From: Streptomyces sp. NRRL B-3428
GTDB lineage: Bacteria > Actinomycetota > Actinomycetes > Streptomycetales > Streptomycetaceae
Length of the DNA: 64,000 nucleotides
Direction: 5' to 3'
NCBI GenBank assembly: GCA_000721375.1
Contig: JOGW01000022.1
Span: forward strand, 48,090-112,089
Both the position numbers and the translations under genes were made by a program. Positions 22,464 through 34,500 of this stretch are shown here, piece by piece; position 1 is the stretch's first letter, and the number at the start of each line of letters is the position of its first letter. The notes beneath the pieces were generated by a model. It was not told the DNA's origin. It saw only the letters and a program-made list of their open reading frames with translations, and made no database searches.

Positions 22464-23561
22464 ATGTCCGCGCCCGTACTCGGCTCCGCGGAGCGCGGCG
22501 CCGTCGCCCCCGAGCCCGCCCGCTACGCCTTCGGCGAGTTCTTCACCGAGCACATGGTCACCGCGGCCTGGACCCGGGAGGAGGGCTGGCATCCGGCCTA
22601 TCTGCGTCCGCGCGGATCGCTGAGCATGGACCCTGCCATGGTGGGTCTGCACTACGGGCAGGCGGTCTTCGAAGGGTTGAAGGCCTACCGCCAGGCCGAC
22701 GGGTCGACCGGTGTCTTCCGTGCGCATGACCACGCCGAGCGGTTCCAGCGCTCCGCGCGCCGACTCGCGATGCCCGAACTCCCCACGGACACCTTTTTGC
22801 ATGCCGTCGACGAACTCGTCGCCTCCGACGCGGGATCCCTGCCCGACGACCCGGCGCTGAGCCTCTACCTTCGCCCCCTGCTCTACGCCTCCGAGCCGCT
22901 GCTCGCCCTGCGCCCGGCGCACCAGTACCAGTTCGTCATGATTGCCTTCCTGACCGGCGGCTTCTTCGCGGACCGCCCCGACCCGGTGTCCGTCTGGATC
23001 AACCGTGACCAGAGCCGGGCCGCTCCGGGCGGCACCGGCGACATCAAATGCGCGGGCAACTACGCCCCCGGCTATCTCGCTCAACAGCGGGCCGCGGCGG
23101 CCGGCTGCCAGCAGGTCATCTGGCTGGACCCGGTCGAGCACAACCACGTTGAGGAAATGGGCGGGATGAATCTCTTCTTCGTCCACGATTCGGGATCCCG
23201 GGCGAGAATCGTCACCCCGCCACGGACCGGCACGCTGCTGCCCGGCATCACCCGCGACAGCCTCTTCACCCTGGCGGCACGGCTCGGCTGGCGCAGCGGC
23301 GAGGAGCAACTGTCCGTCGACGGATGGCGCGAGGCCTGCCGCAGCGGAGCCATCACGGAAGCCTTCGCCTGCGGTACGGCGGCCGGAGTCACCCCCATCG
23401 GCACCGTCCACGACGGCACGACGAGCTGGCGCATCGGGGACGGCGGGCCCGGGCCGGTCACGCTCGCCCTGCGCAGCGCACTCACTGATGTCCAGCGGGG
23501 GCGCGCTGCGGACCCCGGCGGCTGGATCCGCCGGGTGACGGCCGCGGCCCGCGCCCATTGA
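22464..23561 (+). CDS. ilvE: Branched-chain amino acid aminotransferase (class IV), 365 aa
   Basis: It carries the hallmark blocks of BCATs: MVGLHYGQAVFEGLKAYRQA near residues 61-80, GDIKCAGNYAPGYLAQQRAA with the PLP lysine Lys195, VEEMGGMNLFFV, and EAFACGTAAGVTPIG. The enzyme transfers the amino group between branched 2-oxo acids and glutamate. The position in the NRPS operon, after an A domain with a valine-like code, suggests it supplies a branched or unusual aliphatic residue rather than serving general metabolism. AGGAG precedes ATG 22464. A homologue lacking the lysine lies at 34977-35849. The symbol reflects the family; a dedicated pathway name is not known. Confidence 0.9.
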   Translation: MSAPVLGSAERGAVAPEPARYAFGEFFTEHMVTAAWTREEGWHPAYLRPRGSLSMDPAMVGLHYGQAVFEGLKAYRQADGSTGVFRAHDHAERFQRSARRLAMPELPTDTFLHAVDELVASDAGSLPDDPALSLYLRPLLYASEPLLALRPAHQYQFVMIAFLTGGFFADRPDPVSVWINRDQSRAAPGGTGDIKCAGNYAPGYLAQQRAAAAGCQQVIWLDPVEHNHVEEMGGMNLFFVHDSGSRARIVTPPRTGTLLPGITRDSLFTLAARLGWRSGEEQLSVDGWREACRSGAITEAFACGTAAGVTPIGTVHDGTTSWRIGDGGPGPVTLALRSALTDVQRGRAADPGGWIRRVTAAARAH

Positions 23562-23597
23562 CCCCCGCGTACGCCCGCCCACCATGGAGGCTCCCGC

Positions 23598-26500
23598 ATG
23601 ACCACCGAGATACGCATGGACCAGATCCACGACCCGGAGACGGAGCACGGCCCAGAAGCAGAGCACGACACACAGATGGAGGGCGACGAGGAATTCGTCG
23701 CCGTGCCGTCCTTCGCACAGCAACGCCTGTGGGTCATGGAGCAGATGGAGGACGGGGCGCCCACCTACAACATCCAAGTGGGCCTGCGGATGCGCGGCGT
23801 GCTGGAACTGGGCGTGCTGCAACGCGTACTGGACGAGATCGTGCGGCGACACGAAACCCTGCGGACCCGGCTGATGATGGAGGACGGACAGCTCGTCCAG
23901 CTGATCGCCGCTGAGGCAACGATCCCGCTGCGGCTGACGGACCTCGCTGCACAGGCCGCTTCGCACACTCCGCACCCCGACGCCTTCGAGCCCGCCGCCG
24001 ATGCCGCGTGGCAGGCCGTCGCGGAGCGCGAACTGCGTGTGCCCTTCGACACCGCGTCCGAGCTCCCGGTGCGCGCCGCCGTGCTGCGCCTGGCCGACGA
24101 CGACCACGTCCTGCTGATCACCCTGGACCACTTGATCTGCGACGCCTGGTCACTGCGGGTGCTGCACACCGAACTCGTCACTCTCTACCCCGCCTTCGTG
24201 TCCGGAGCCGTCTCACCGCTGCCCGAACTGCCCGTGCAGTACGCGGACTACGCCGTATGGCAGCGCCAATGGCTGGACGGCGCAGGGGGCAGCGCTCAAC
24301 TCGACCACTGGCGCAGCACGCTGGGCGACAACCCGCCGCGGCTCGCCTTCCACAGCACAGGCGGAGCGTCGCGCAACGAGCCCGGCAGCCCGTCGAGCAG
24401 CTCCAGCACGCACCCGCTCTCGGACAGTCTGGTCCGCCGGCTCGAGGAACTCGCGCGCGGCGAGGGCGCCTCGCTGTTCTCCGCTCTGCTGTCCACCTTC
24501 GGCGTGTTGCTCAGCAAGTACGGCCGCCAGGAGGAGTTCGTCGTCGGAAGCCTGCTGGCAGGACGCTCCCGGCCCGAACTCGAGGATCTGATCGGCTTCT
24601 TCGTCAACACCGTGGGCCTGCGCATGGATCTGACGGGCAGCCCCACGTTCCGGGAACTGCTCGCGCGCGTCCACGATGTGGCACTCGACGCCTACGCCCA
24701 TCAGGACGTGCCGTTCGAGCGGGTCGCCGAGGAACTGAACCCGGACTACGAACCGGGCCGTGACCAGCCGTTCTTCGATGTGATGTTCCAGCTCGCCGAC
24801 CTCAGCCGGGAGTCCGCCGCCGCCTGCGGTCTCTCGCTCGAGCCCTTGCCGATGGCCAGCGAGCCCGCCCCGGTCGCCCTGGTCGTTGCGGTACTGAAGG
24901 AGGGCGGGGGACACCAGTGCGTATGGGACTACCGGACCGAGCTGTTCGGAGCAGCCGAAATCCGGCGGATGCAGCGGCAGTTCGTCTCCCTGCTCGAGTC
25001 CGCGGTGGCCGACCCCGACCGCCCGGTCGCCGAACTTGACTGGACGCACGAGGACCGCACCGGCGGACCGGCCTGCGCAGACGAGGAGGTGGCGCCCGAC
25101 GAGCAGTGGACCTTCCACCGTCACTTCGACGCCATGGTGCGCCGCTTCCCCGGCGAGACGGCTCTCGTCGACGGCGAACAGCGCCTGACCTACGCCGAGT
25201 TGGACCGGCTGGCGAACCGGCTGGCTCATGTCCTGATCACGCGCGGCGTCGCCCCCGACGTCGTGGTCGGCATCTTCCAGGAACGCGGCATCGACCAGGT
25301 CGTTTCCATCCTCGCCGTCGTGAAGGCGGGTGGCGCCTATCTGCCGCTCGACCCGTCGTATCCGCACGACCGGATCCGCTACATGATCGAGGATTCCGCT
25401 CCGCCCCTGGTGATCACCGCCCGGGGAGTGGCCGGGCTCCCCGCCCGTTCCGGCACCGAAGCCGTCGACATCGAGGACCTCGCCGATTCCGCCGCGACCG
25501 CGCTGGACAGCGCACCGGCCATCACGACACTTCCCGACCACCTCGCGTATGTCATCTACACCTCGGGCTCCACCGGCCGCCCCAAAGGCACCGGGGTCCC
25601 GCACCGCGGACTGCGGATCGTGCTCCGCGCGCTCGACGAAGTGCTGGGGCTGGACCACCGCGACCGTGTTCTGCATTTCGCGTCCGCCAGCTTCGACGCG
25701 TCAGTGCTCGAGATGCTCATGGCGTTCGGCGCGGGTGCAGCCCTGCACATCGCGCCGTCGGAGAACGGCATACCTGTGGACCTGACCCGGTTCCTGCAGG
25801 ACGAGGCCATCACCGCCCTGCTGCTCACGCCGTCCGCGCTCGCCGCAGTAGTGGAAGACGCACCCCTGCCCGCACTGCGGACGATCACTGTCGGCGGCGA
25901 AGCCTGCCCGCCTGCACTGGCCGCACGCTGGGCCCGTGACCGGCGCTTCTTCAACCTCTTCGGCCCGACCGAGGCCACGATTGTCTCCACCTGGCACCGG
26001 GTCACCACCGCCGACGGCGGCGCGGTGCCCATCGGTCTGCCCATGCCCGGACTCGCGGTGCACATCCTTGACGACGCGCACCGTCCGGTGCCCGTAGGGG
26101 TTCCGGGGGAGCTGTACGTAGCCGGACAGGTCGTCGTGCGCGGCTACCTCGGGCGGCCCGCGCTGACTGCCGAACGGTTCGTGCCCGACCCCTTCGCTAC
26201 GACACCGGGACGGCGGCTCTACCGCACCGGTGACCTGGTCCGCCGCAACGAGCAGGGGACCATCGACTTCCTCGGCCGCATCGACGACCAGGTCAAGATC
26301 CGCGGATTCCGCATCGAGCTCGGCGAGATCGAGAACACCCTTGCCGCCCACCGCGCCGTCCGGGAAGCCGTGGCCGTAGTGAGGGAGGACATGCCCGGCG
26401 CGAAGGAACTGGTCGGCTACGTGGTCGCCGCCCCGGGAGCCCCGCTCGACCCGTTGGAGGTGCGCGAGCTGTGCGCGAGCCGCCTGCCGCACTACATGGT

Positions 26501-26858
26501 TCCCTCCCACCTTGTTGTACTGGACCGCCTGCCGACCACTGGCGCGGGCAAGATCGACCGCCGGGCCCTGCCCGCCCCCGAGCGGGGGAGCCGGGCTGCC
26601 GAGCCGGACGACACGCCGGCCGGACCGCTGGAGACGGCGATCGCCGACGTGTGGAGCGAGGTGCTCGGCATCGCCGGCATCACCAGGGCCGACGACTTCT
26701 TCGACCTGGGCGGCAACTCGCTGAGCGCCACACAGGTGATCATCCGGATGCGCCAGGAGTTCGGCCTGGAGCTGTCCGTGCGCACACTCTTCGACAGTGC
26801 CGAACTCGGCGAGTTCGTCGACGCGGTGCGCGAGGCGGCCATGGCACAGGAGGACTGA
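23598..26858 (+). CDS. NRPS condensation-adenylation-carrier module (C-A-T), 1086 aa
   Basis: The condensation domain spans about residues 30-470. Its active-site motif reads DHLICDA at 177-183, keeping the catalytic second His (His178) but replacing the first His and the Gly of HHxxxDG. The adenylation domain (about 500-1000) has AYVIYTSGSTGRPKGTGVPH, FNLFGPTEATIVST and AGKIDRRALP. Hand-read specificity positions are D-A-L-L-T-G-L-I-V-K, which I cannot assign to a residue. The carrier domain has FFDLGGNSLSATQVI with Ser1041. ATG 23598 has GGAGG upstream. It can extend a chain by one residue and lies just before a free condensation-domain gene. Confidence 0.92.
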   Translation: MTTEIRMDQIHDPETEHGPEAEHDTQMEGDEEFVAVPSFAQQRLWVMEQMEDGAPTYNIQVGLRMRGVLELGVLQRVLDEIVRRHETLRTRLMMEDGQLVQLIAAEATIPLRLTDLAAQAASHTPHPDAFEPAADAAWQAVAERELRVPFDTASELPVRAAVLRLADDDHVLLITLDHLICDAWSLRVLHTELVTLYPAFVSGAVSPLPELPVQYADYAVWQRQWLDGAGGSAQLDHWRSTLGDNPPRLAFHSTGGASRNEPGSPSSSSSTHPLSDSLVRRLEELARGEGASLFSALLSTFGVLLSKYGRQEEFVVGSLLAGRSRPELEDLIGFFVNTVGLRMDLTGSPTFRELLARVHDVALDAYAHQDVPFERVAEELNPDYEPGRDQPFFDVMFQLADLSRESAAACGLSLEPLPMASEPAPVALVVAVLKEGGGHQCVWDYRTELFGAAEIRRMQRQFVSLLESAVADPDRPVAELDWTHEDRTGGPACADEEVAPDEQWTFHRHFDAMVRRFPGETALVDGEQRLTYAELDRLANRLAHVLITRGVAPDVVVGIFQERGIDQVVSILAVVKAGGAYLPLDPSYPHDRIRYMIEDSAPPLVITARGVAGLPARSGTEAVDIEDLADSAATALDSAPAITTLPDHLAYVIYTSGSTGRPKGTGVPHRGLRIVLRALDEVLGLDHRDRVLHFASASFDASVLEMLMAFGAGAALHIAPSENGIPVDLTRFLQDEAITALLLTPSALAAVVEDAPLPALRTITVGGEACPPALAARWARDRRFFNLFGPTEATIVSTWHRVTTADGGAVPIGLPMPGLAVHILDDAHRPVPVGVPGELYVAGQVVVRGYLGRPALTAERFVPDPFATTPGRRLYRTGDLVRRNEQGTIDFLGRIDDQVKIRGFRIELGEIENTLAAHRAVREAVAVVREDMPGAKELVGYVVAAPGAPLDPLEVRELCASRLPHYMVPSHLVVLDRLPTTGAGKIDRRALPAPERGSRAAEPDDTPAGPLETAIADVWSEVLGIAGITRADDFFDLGGNSLSATQVIIRMRQEFGLELSVRTLFDSAELGEFVDAVREAAMAQED

Positions 26859-26861
26859 ATC

Positions 26862-28252
<1,391 letters not shown>

Positions 28253-28256
<4 letters not shown>

Positions 28257-28843
28257 GGCCACCCAGGCCGCTGACCATCTGCGTGTTCGGTGGCGCCCGC
28301 CCCGGCCATACCGCGCAGGCAGTCGACGCCGCAGCGCGTACCGGCACCGAGCTGGCTCTGCGCGGGCATCGCCTGCTGTACGGGGCCGGCGGCGCCGGCG
28401 TCATGGGAGCCGTTGCCCGCGCAGCTCATGCGGCCGGCGCCCCGATCACCGGTGTGGTTCCGCGCTTCCTGTACGAGCGCGAACGCGCCCAGGACGCACC
28501 ACCGCAGGACCACGTCATCACCGACGACATGTCCGAGCGCAAGCACTACATGCTCGAGAACTCCGACGCATTCCTCGCCCTGCCCGGCGGGTACGGCACC
28601 GTTGACGAAGTGCTCGACGTCGTCTCGCTGCAGACCCTCGGCCGGCTCGACAAGCCCTGCGTACTGCTCGACACCGAGGGCATCTGGCGGCATCTGGTCA
28701 GGCTCCTCGAGGAGCTGCCCCGCCGCGGCTTTGCCGACCCTGTCGTGGGCGGACTGCTGCAGGTGGCGACCTCGCCCGAGGCGGCCATCGAACTGATCGA
28801 AGCCCACGCTGCCGTCATGCCGGCAGCCGCATCCGTGAGGTGA
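28253..28843 (+). CDS. LOG-family nucleotide phosphoribohydrolase, 196 aa
   Basis: The Rossmann-like LOG family is shown by ITGVVPRFLYERERA, DDMSERKHYMLENSDAFLAL and PGGYGTVDEVLDV, the last carrying the catalytic PGG-x-GT-x-x-E. These enzymes hydrolyse the N-glycosidic bond of nucleoside monophosphates, releasing a base and ribose phosphate; cytokinin activation is the best-known case. AGGAGAG precedes ATG 28253, which overlaps the C-domain stop. Inside an NRPS operon it is unexpected. It may release a pyrimidine for breakdown to beta-alanine together with the next gene, or form a nucleobase-derived unit; both are inferences. Confidence 0.88.
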
Positions 28844-28853
28844 GGATCGATCA

Positions 28854-30143
28854 ATGACACCCAATCAGAGCGCCGCAGGGCTGAACGTATCCGGCCCCAC
28901 GTCCGCCGGCCGCCTCCGTGTGGACGGCCCGCGACTGCTCCAAGGCCTGAGCGACTTGGCCAGGATCGGTGCCGATCCGCGTGGTGGCATCACCCGGCCC
29001 TCCTTCAGCGCGGCGGACCGTGAAGCCGTGCGCTGGCTGCGCGACTGGGCCACGGAGGGCGGCCTGCACACCGAGGTGGATCCGGCCGGCAATCTGCTCG
29101 TACGACGGCCCGGCCGACGCCACCGCCTCCCCGTCGCACTCATGGGCTCACACCTGGACACCGTGCACAACGCCGGCCATCTGGACGGGGCGTACGGGGT
29201 GCTGGCGGCGGTGGAGACCGTCCGTGTGCTGTCGGCCGCATCTGCCGACTGCCGTTACGAACCGGTCGCCGTCGCCTTCGCCAACGAGGAGGGCGCCCTG
29301 TTCCCGCAGCCGTTCTGGGGCTCGCGGGCGCTGATCGGGGAGACCGGCGACATGTCCGTCGACCCGGTCGACAACGAAGGCCGGTCGCTGCGAGAACCTC
29401 TGTCGCTGATCGGCGGCGATCTGGACCGGGTCGCCGAGGCAGCCTGGCACCCGGCCGACATCGTGGCCTATCTGGAGCTCCACATCGAGCAGGGCCCGGT
29501 CCTCGAGCAGGCTGGTTCACGGATCGGAGTGGTCGACGCGATCGTCGGCCGGATCGTCTTCGACATCGAGCTGGTCGGCGCGGCAGGCCACGCGGGTACC
29601 ACGCCCATGCCCGGGCGCAAGGATCCGCTGGCCGCGGCCGCACAGATCACCCTCGCCATACGGGAGACGGCGACGCGTCGGCGGCTGTGCCAGCGTGCCA
29701 CGGTCGGCCGCCTCGAAGTCAGTCCGAACAGCACCAACGTGATCCCGGGAACCGTCCGGATGACTGCGGAATTCCGCGACGGCGACGCCGACAGGCTGGA
29801 GCTCCTTGAGAAGCTGCTGCACCGGGAGATTCCCGCTATCGCCGAGGAGTTGGGCGTGCACGCCGTGGTGCAGACCTCCACCAGGGTGCAGGCCCGTGTC
29901 ACCGACGAACGGCTGCGCGCGGCCGTCGCCGAGGCGGCCGATGGGCTGGGTCTGGACCATATGACCGTCTCCAGTGGAGCCGGTCATGACGCTCAGATCA
30001 TGGCGGCGCAGGTACCCACCGGGATGATCTTCGTGCCCAGTTGCCACGGCCTCAGCCATGTACCCGAGGAACACACCAAGGAGGAGGACCTGGTGGCCGG
30101 AGCCGATGTGCTGCTCCAGACCGCAGCCAATCTCGCCCTATAG
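28854..30143 (+). CDS. M20 carbamoylase / beta-ureidopropionase-type hydrolase, 429 aa
   Basis: Zinc-hydrolase motifs of the hydantoinase/carbamoylase branch are clear: GSHLDTVHNAGHLDGAYGVL, FANEEGALF, YLELHIEQGPVLEQ, GAAGHAGTTPMPGRKDPLAA and SSGAGHDAQIMA. Members remove a carbamoyl group from N-carbamoyl amino acids, including N-carbamoyl-beta-alanine, or act on allantoate. It begins 10 bp after the LOG gene with GAGGA upstream. In this cluster it could make beta-alanine by pyrimidine breakdown, parallel to PanD at 35996. Alternatively it could trim a ureido group from a precursor or product. The family is firm and the substrate is open. Confidence 0.88.
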   Translation: MTPNQSAAGLNVSGPTSAGRLRVDGPRLLQGLSDLARIGADPRGGITRPSFSAADREAVRWLRDWATEGGLHTEVDPAGNLLVRRPGRRHRLPVALMGSHLDTVHNAGHLDGAYGVLAAVETVRVLSAASADCRYEPVAVAFANEEGALFPQPFWGSRALIGETGDMSVDPVDNEGRSLREPLSLIGGDLDRVAEAAWHPADIVAYLELHIEQGPVLEQAGSRIGVVDAIVGRIVFDIELVGAAGHAGTTPMPGRKDPLAAAAQITLAIRETATRRRLCQRATVGRLEVSPNSTNVIPGTVRMTAEFRDGDADRLELLEKLLHREIPAIAEELGVHAVVQTSTRVQARVTDERLRAAVAEAADGLGLDHMTVSSGAGHDAQIMAAQVPTGMIFVPSCHGLSHVPEEHTKEEDLVAGADVLLQTAANLAL

Positions 30144-30151
30144 GAGTGGAT

Positions 30152-31381
30152 GTGCGACAGATCCTGGGGTTCCCGCTGTTCCGCCGCTATCTGGCGAGCC
30201 AGACCCTGGCCATGCTCGGCAGCAGCTCACTGTGGCTGGCGATGAGCATCTGGGTCAGGGAACTCACCGGAAGCAACTCCGCCGCAGGGCTCGTCGCGTT
30301 CGTCTACATCCTGGGCACCTTGTGCGCGCCGCTGTCCGGCGTGGTCGTCGACCGGGTGCGCCGTCGGCGGCTGCTCATAGCCGCCGACGGGACGCTGGCG
30401 GGATTCGTTCTGCTGCTGCTCCTGGTGGACGGCAGGGGTGGCCTGTGGCTGGTCTACACGGTGATGTTCGGCTACGGACTCGTCGGCAGCCTCATCAACT
30501 CCGCGCAGTCGGCGCTGATCTCCGAGATGGTGCCGCAGCGCCTGCGGCCCGACGCCAACGGAGCGCTCTCCACCGTGCGTGAAGGGCTGCGTCTGCTGTC
30601 GCCGATGGTCGGGGCCGGTGCGTATGCGGCAGTTGGGGCGACCAGCGTGATCTGGTTGGTCTCCTGCCTCTTCGCGCTGGCTGCGCTTGTGCAGTGCACC
30701 GTGCGCTTTCGCGAGCGCATCGCGCAGCACAGACGAGGCGGGGAAGGGGTATGCCGCGAGATGCTGGGCGGTGTACGGCATCTGGTGGGTGTGCGGCCCT
30801 TGCGGCATGTGGTCGTCGCCTGCTGCTGCGCCCTGATGGTGTTCGGCTTCACCGAGTCCGTCATCTTCGCCGTCGCCGACGAAGGGCTCGGTCGCCCGGC
30901 GTCCTTCGTCGGCGTCCTGATCGTCGCGCAGGGGGCAGGGGCGATCGTCGCGGGCGTGACCGCGGCAACGGTGGTCAGGCGGTACGGGGAAGCCGCCGCG
31001 GTCGCGGCCGGCCTCGCCATCTCCTGCGCGGGCATCTGGCTGACGGCCGGTCCGGCGCTCTGGGTGGTGCTGCCGGGCACGGCGCTCTTCGGCTTCGGGC
31101 TGCCGTGGATCTCGGTCGGGGCGGTCACACTGCTGCAGCGGCTGACTCCGCCGCAGCTTCAGGGCCGGGCGTACGCGGCCCTGAACGTCGTCTTCAACGC
31201 CCCGCAGGCTGCCTCGATCGCTCTGGGGGCGGGTCTCGTCGCCGTCGTCCCCTACCGACTGCTGCTGACCGTGATCGGCGCCGTGATGGGACTCGCCGCG
31301 CTCGGGCTGGTGCTCGCGGGCAGGGCCACTGCGCCGCTCGGTCGAGTCGAAACAGCGGTGAGCACACTCAGGACAAAGTGA
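30152..31381 (+). CDS. MFS efflux transporter, 409 aa
   Basis: About twelve hydrophobic segments are visible, beginning with RYLASQTLAMLGSSSLWLAM and ending with LLLTVIGAVMGLAALGLVLA. The basic loop DRVRRRRLLIAADG after helix 2-3 is typical of the major facilitator superfamily, drug-exporter type. GGAG at 30143-30146 is 5 bases before GTG 30152, which decides the start; GTG 30146 is an alternative two codons longer. It is the last gene of the plus-strand NRPS operon and most likely exports the finished peptide, giving self-protection. Confidence 0.88.
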   Translation: MRQILGFPLFRRYLASQTLAMLGSSSLWLAMSIWVRELTGSNSAAGLVAFVYILGTLCAPLSGVVVDRVRRRRLLIAADGTLAGFVLLLLLVDGRGGLWLVYTVMFGYGLVGSLINSAQSALISEMVPQRLRPDANGALSTVREGLRLLSPMVGAGAYAAVGATSVIWLVSCLFALAALVQCTVRFRERIAQHRRGGEGVCREMLGGVRHLVGVRPLRHVVVACCCALMVFGFTESVIFAVADEGLGRPASFVGVLIVAQGAGAIVAGVTAATVVRRYGEAAAVAAGLAISCAGIWLTAGPALWVVLPGTALFGFGLPWISVGAVTLLQRLTPPQLQGRAYAALNVVFNAPQAASIALGAGLVAVVPYRLLLTVIGAVMGLAALGLVLAGRATAPLGRVETAVSTLRTK

Positions 31382-31544
31382 AAGGGAGGGGTGAAGATCA
31401 CCGAGAAGGCACTGATGTGGACCAGTTGCTCGGGGGGACGGGAGGTCGTGCGTAGGAATCGGGCCTATTGCCGATGCCAGCGGGGTCGGGCACCATCAGC
31501 GAGGTCGCTCAGTGGCACGCATCATCAGACCGCAAGGGGGAAGC

Positions 31545-34500
31545 GTGCGTTTTCTGGTGCTCGGTCCGCTGGAGATCGACGATGTTGGCTGGTCGGTCGA
31601 ATCGTTGCCCTCCCGCCAGCGGACGGTACTGGCGATGCTCCTGCTTCAGGCCAACTCGGTTGTCCCCGTGGACCAGTTGGTCGACGCCGTGTGGGGTGGC
31701 TCCCCGCCCCGGACGGCACGCAGCCAGATCCAGATCTGTGTCTCCCAGCTTCGCCAGCGTTTCTCGGCGGCCGCTCTCTATGACGTCATCGGCACCAGGC
31801 CGCCCGGGTATTCCTTCCGCATCCAGCACGGTCAACTCGACCTGGATGTCTTCCGGTCCTCGGTCGGAGAGGGCCGGGACGCCGTCAAGCGCGGAGATCT
31901 GGAGGCAGGAGCCCGGCATCTGCGCAGTGCGCTGCTGATGTGGCGCGGCGAGGCCTTCGCCGACATCGAGAGCGAGAAGGTCGAATCCGCGGCCACCTTT
32001 CTCGGTGAACAGCGGATCGCCGTGGCCGAGGAATGCATGGAGGTGGAGCTCCAACTCGGGCACCACAATGAGCTCATCGGCGAACTCAGCGCGCTGATCG
32101 ACCGGTACCCCTTCCGGGAACGGCTGCGCGCACAGTTGATGATCTCGTTGTACCGAGCCGGCCGCCAGGCCGAGGCGTTGCAGGTGTTCCGCGACGCCAG
32201 GAGCGTGCTCCAGGAGGAATTGGGCTTGGAGCCCGGCCCCGAACTGCGTGAACTGGAACGGGCCATCCTCGTCGCCGACCCCGTCCTGGAACCGGCCGGC
32301 GGCTTCACCGCGCTCAACGCGAGTGCCGTCTCCCTGGCCGCCCCGTCCGTGCCCCGGCTGCTGCCCACCACCATCGGCGACTTCACCGGCAGAAGGCGGC
32401 AGATCGCCCAACTGCGCCGTCGGCTCGCCGCCCACACCGATGACCCGGGAGCACGCCGCCTCGCACCCGCCATCGAGGTGATCACCGGCAAGGGCGGTAT
32501 CGGAAAGACAACGTTGGCGGTGCACCTGGCGCATCAACTGTCCGAGGAGTATCCGGACGGCCAGTTGTACGTCCGCCTCCAGGACAGCGCACTGAAACCG
32601 GTCCCTGCCGGAGAGGTGCTTGAAACGTTCCTCCGAGCCCTGGGCGTCACCGGAAAGGAGATGCCTGCCGAGGTCGAGGCCCGCGCCGCGATGTACCGGG
32701 ACCGGCTCGCGGGGCGCAAGGTGCTGCTGCTCCTGGACAACGCTGTCGACGAGGGGCAGGTGCTGACCCTGCTGCCGGGCACCACCTCGTGCGCGGTCCT
32801 GGTCACCAGCCGCGCACGGCTGACCGGGCTGCCCGGGGCGCACCAGACCGTGCTCCACGAGTTCGACGACGAACTGGCCGTGGAACTCGTCGAGAACGTA
32901 CTCGGATCGGACTCCAGGAATTTCGACGGCGCCCAGCTCAGGCGGCTGGCACGGCTGTGCGGCGGTCTCCCGCTGGCCCTGCGTATCGCCGCCGCCCGGC
33001 TCGCGGCGCACCCGCACTGGACGGTGCCGCACCTCACCCAGCGCCTTTCCGACGAGACGCGGACGCTGGATGAGTTCACCCATGGCTCACTCGACATCAG
33101 GGACAACATCGCGCTCAGCTGCCAGCAGTTGCCCACCCAGGCGCACTCCCTCTTCCGGCGGCTGGCTCTCGTGGACGCGCCCGACTTCGGCAGCTGGGTT
33201 GCTGCGGGGCTCGCGGGCACCGGCGTCACGGAGGCGGAAGACATCCTGGACACACTGCTTGACGCCCATCTCATCGAGGTCGAGACCCGGCCGGGCGTCG
33301 CACCGCGCTACCGGCTGCACGATCTGATCCGGCGGTACGCCCGCGAGCGGCTGGAGGCCGCCGAGCCCGGCCGGGAACGGGACGCCGCCCTGAGCCGGCT
33401 GCTCGGCGCGTGCCTGTTCCTTGCCGAGACGGCGCACGGTCGCGAGTACGGCGGCGGCCACACCATGCTCACCGGCACGGCGAAGCGCTGGATCTTTGAG
33501 GCGAACGAGGTCGAGAACATTCTCGGCGACCCGCTGGAATGGCTCGAACGCGAACTGCCCACGCTCAGCTCGATGGTGCTTCGTGCCTGCAGTCTGGATG
33601 AGCACGAACTGGCCTGGTCACTCGCGCTGCCACTGATCACCCTCTACGAGTCGCGCGGCGGGTTCGAGGAGTGGCGGCGCGTACACGGGGCCGTCCTCGA
33701 GGCGGTCACCGCCGCCGGCAACACCCGCGGCAGGGCCGCCATGCTGTACTCGCTCGGCACCATGCATGTGCACAAGGAGGACTTCCCGGAGGCCGAACTC
33801 CTGCTCCAGCAGGCCCAGGACGCCTTCGCTGAAGTGGGTGACGAACTGGGCGGCGCACTCGCCGTCCGTAATCGCGCATACCTGGCCCGGGTACGTGGCG
33901 AGGTGGGCGCGGCCATGACCGGCTACGAGCAGGCCCTGGAGGCCCTGCGGCGGGTGGACGACCGCGTGGGCCAGGCCCATGTGCTCAACAGCATGGCGCA
34001 GATCAGGCTCACCCAGGAACGCTTCGGCGAAGCTGCCGCGCTGCTGGAACAGGCCCTGGACGTGGCGCAGTTGACGAACAGCCGGCGGGTCAATGCACAG
34101 ATCTTCCACCGCTTCGGGGAACTCCACCTGCACTGCGGGCGTACGGAAGCAGCCGCCGAGTCCTTCCGCAACGCGCTCACCGAGGTGCGCGAGGCGGGAG
34201 ACCGGACGGGGGAGGCGTTCTCGCTGCACGGGCTCGGGCTGGTGCACCTGCGCGCGGGGCGCCACGCGGATGCCGAGGAGGTCCTCGGCCATGCCCTGAC
34301 CCTGGCGACCCAGTCGATGCAGCAGATTCTCAGCGCGAGGATTCTGGTGGCACTCGCGGATGTGCACTGCAGCGAGGGGCGGCAGCTCAAGGCCGCCCGC
34401 GATCTGGCAACCGCATTTCCCGCATTCGTACGGGCGGGTGCGGCGCCATGGCAGATCGATGTGCTGAAAAGGTTCCACGAATTGCAGGTCGAGGAGTCGG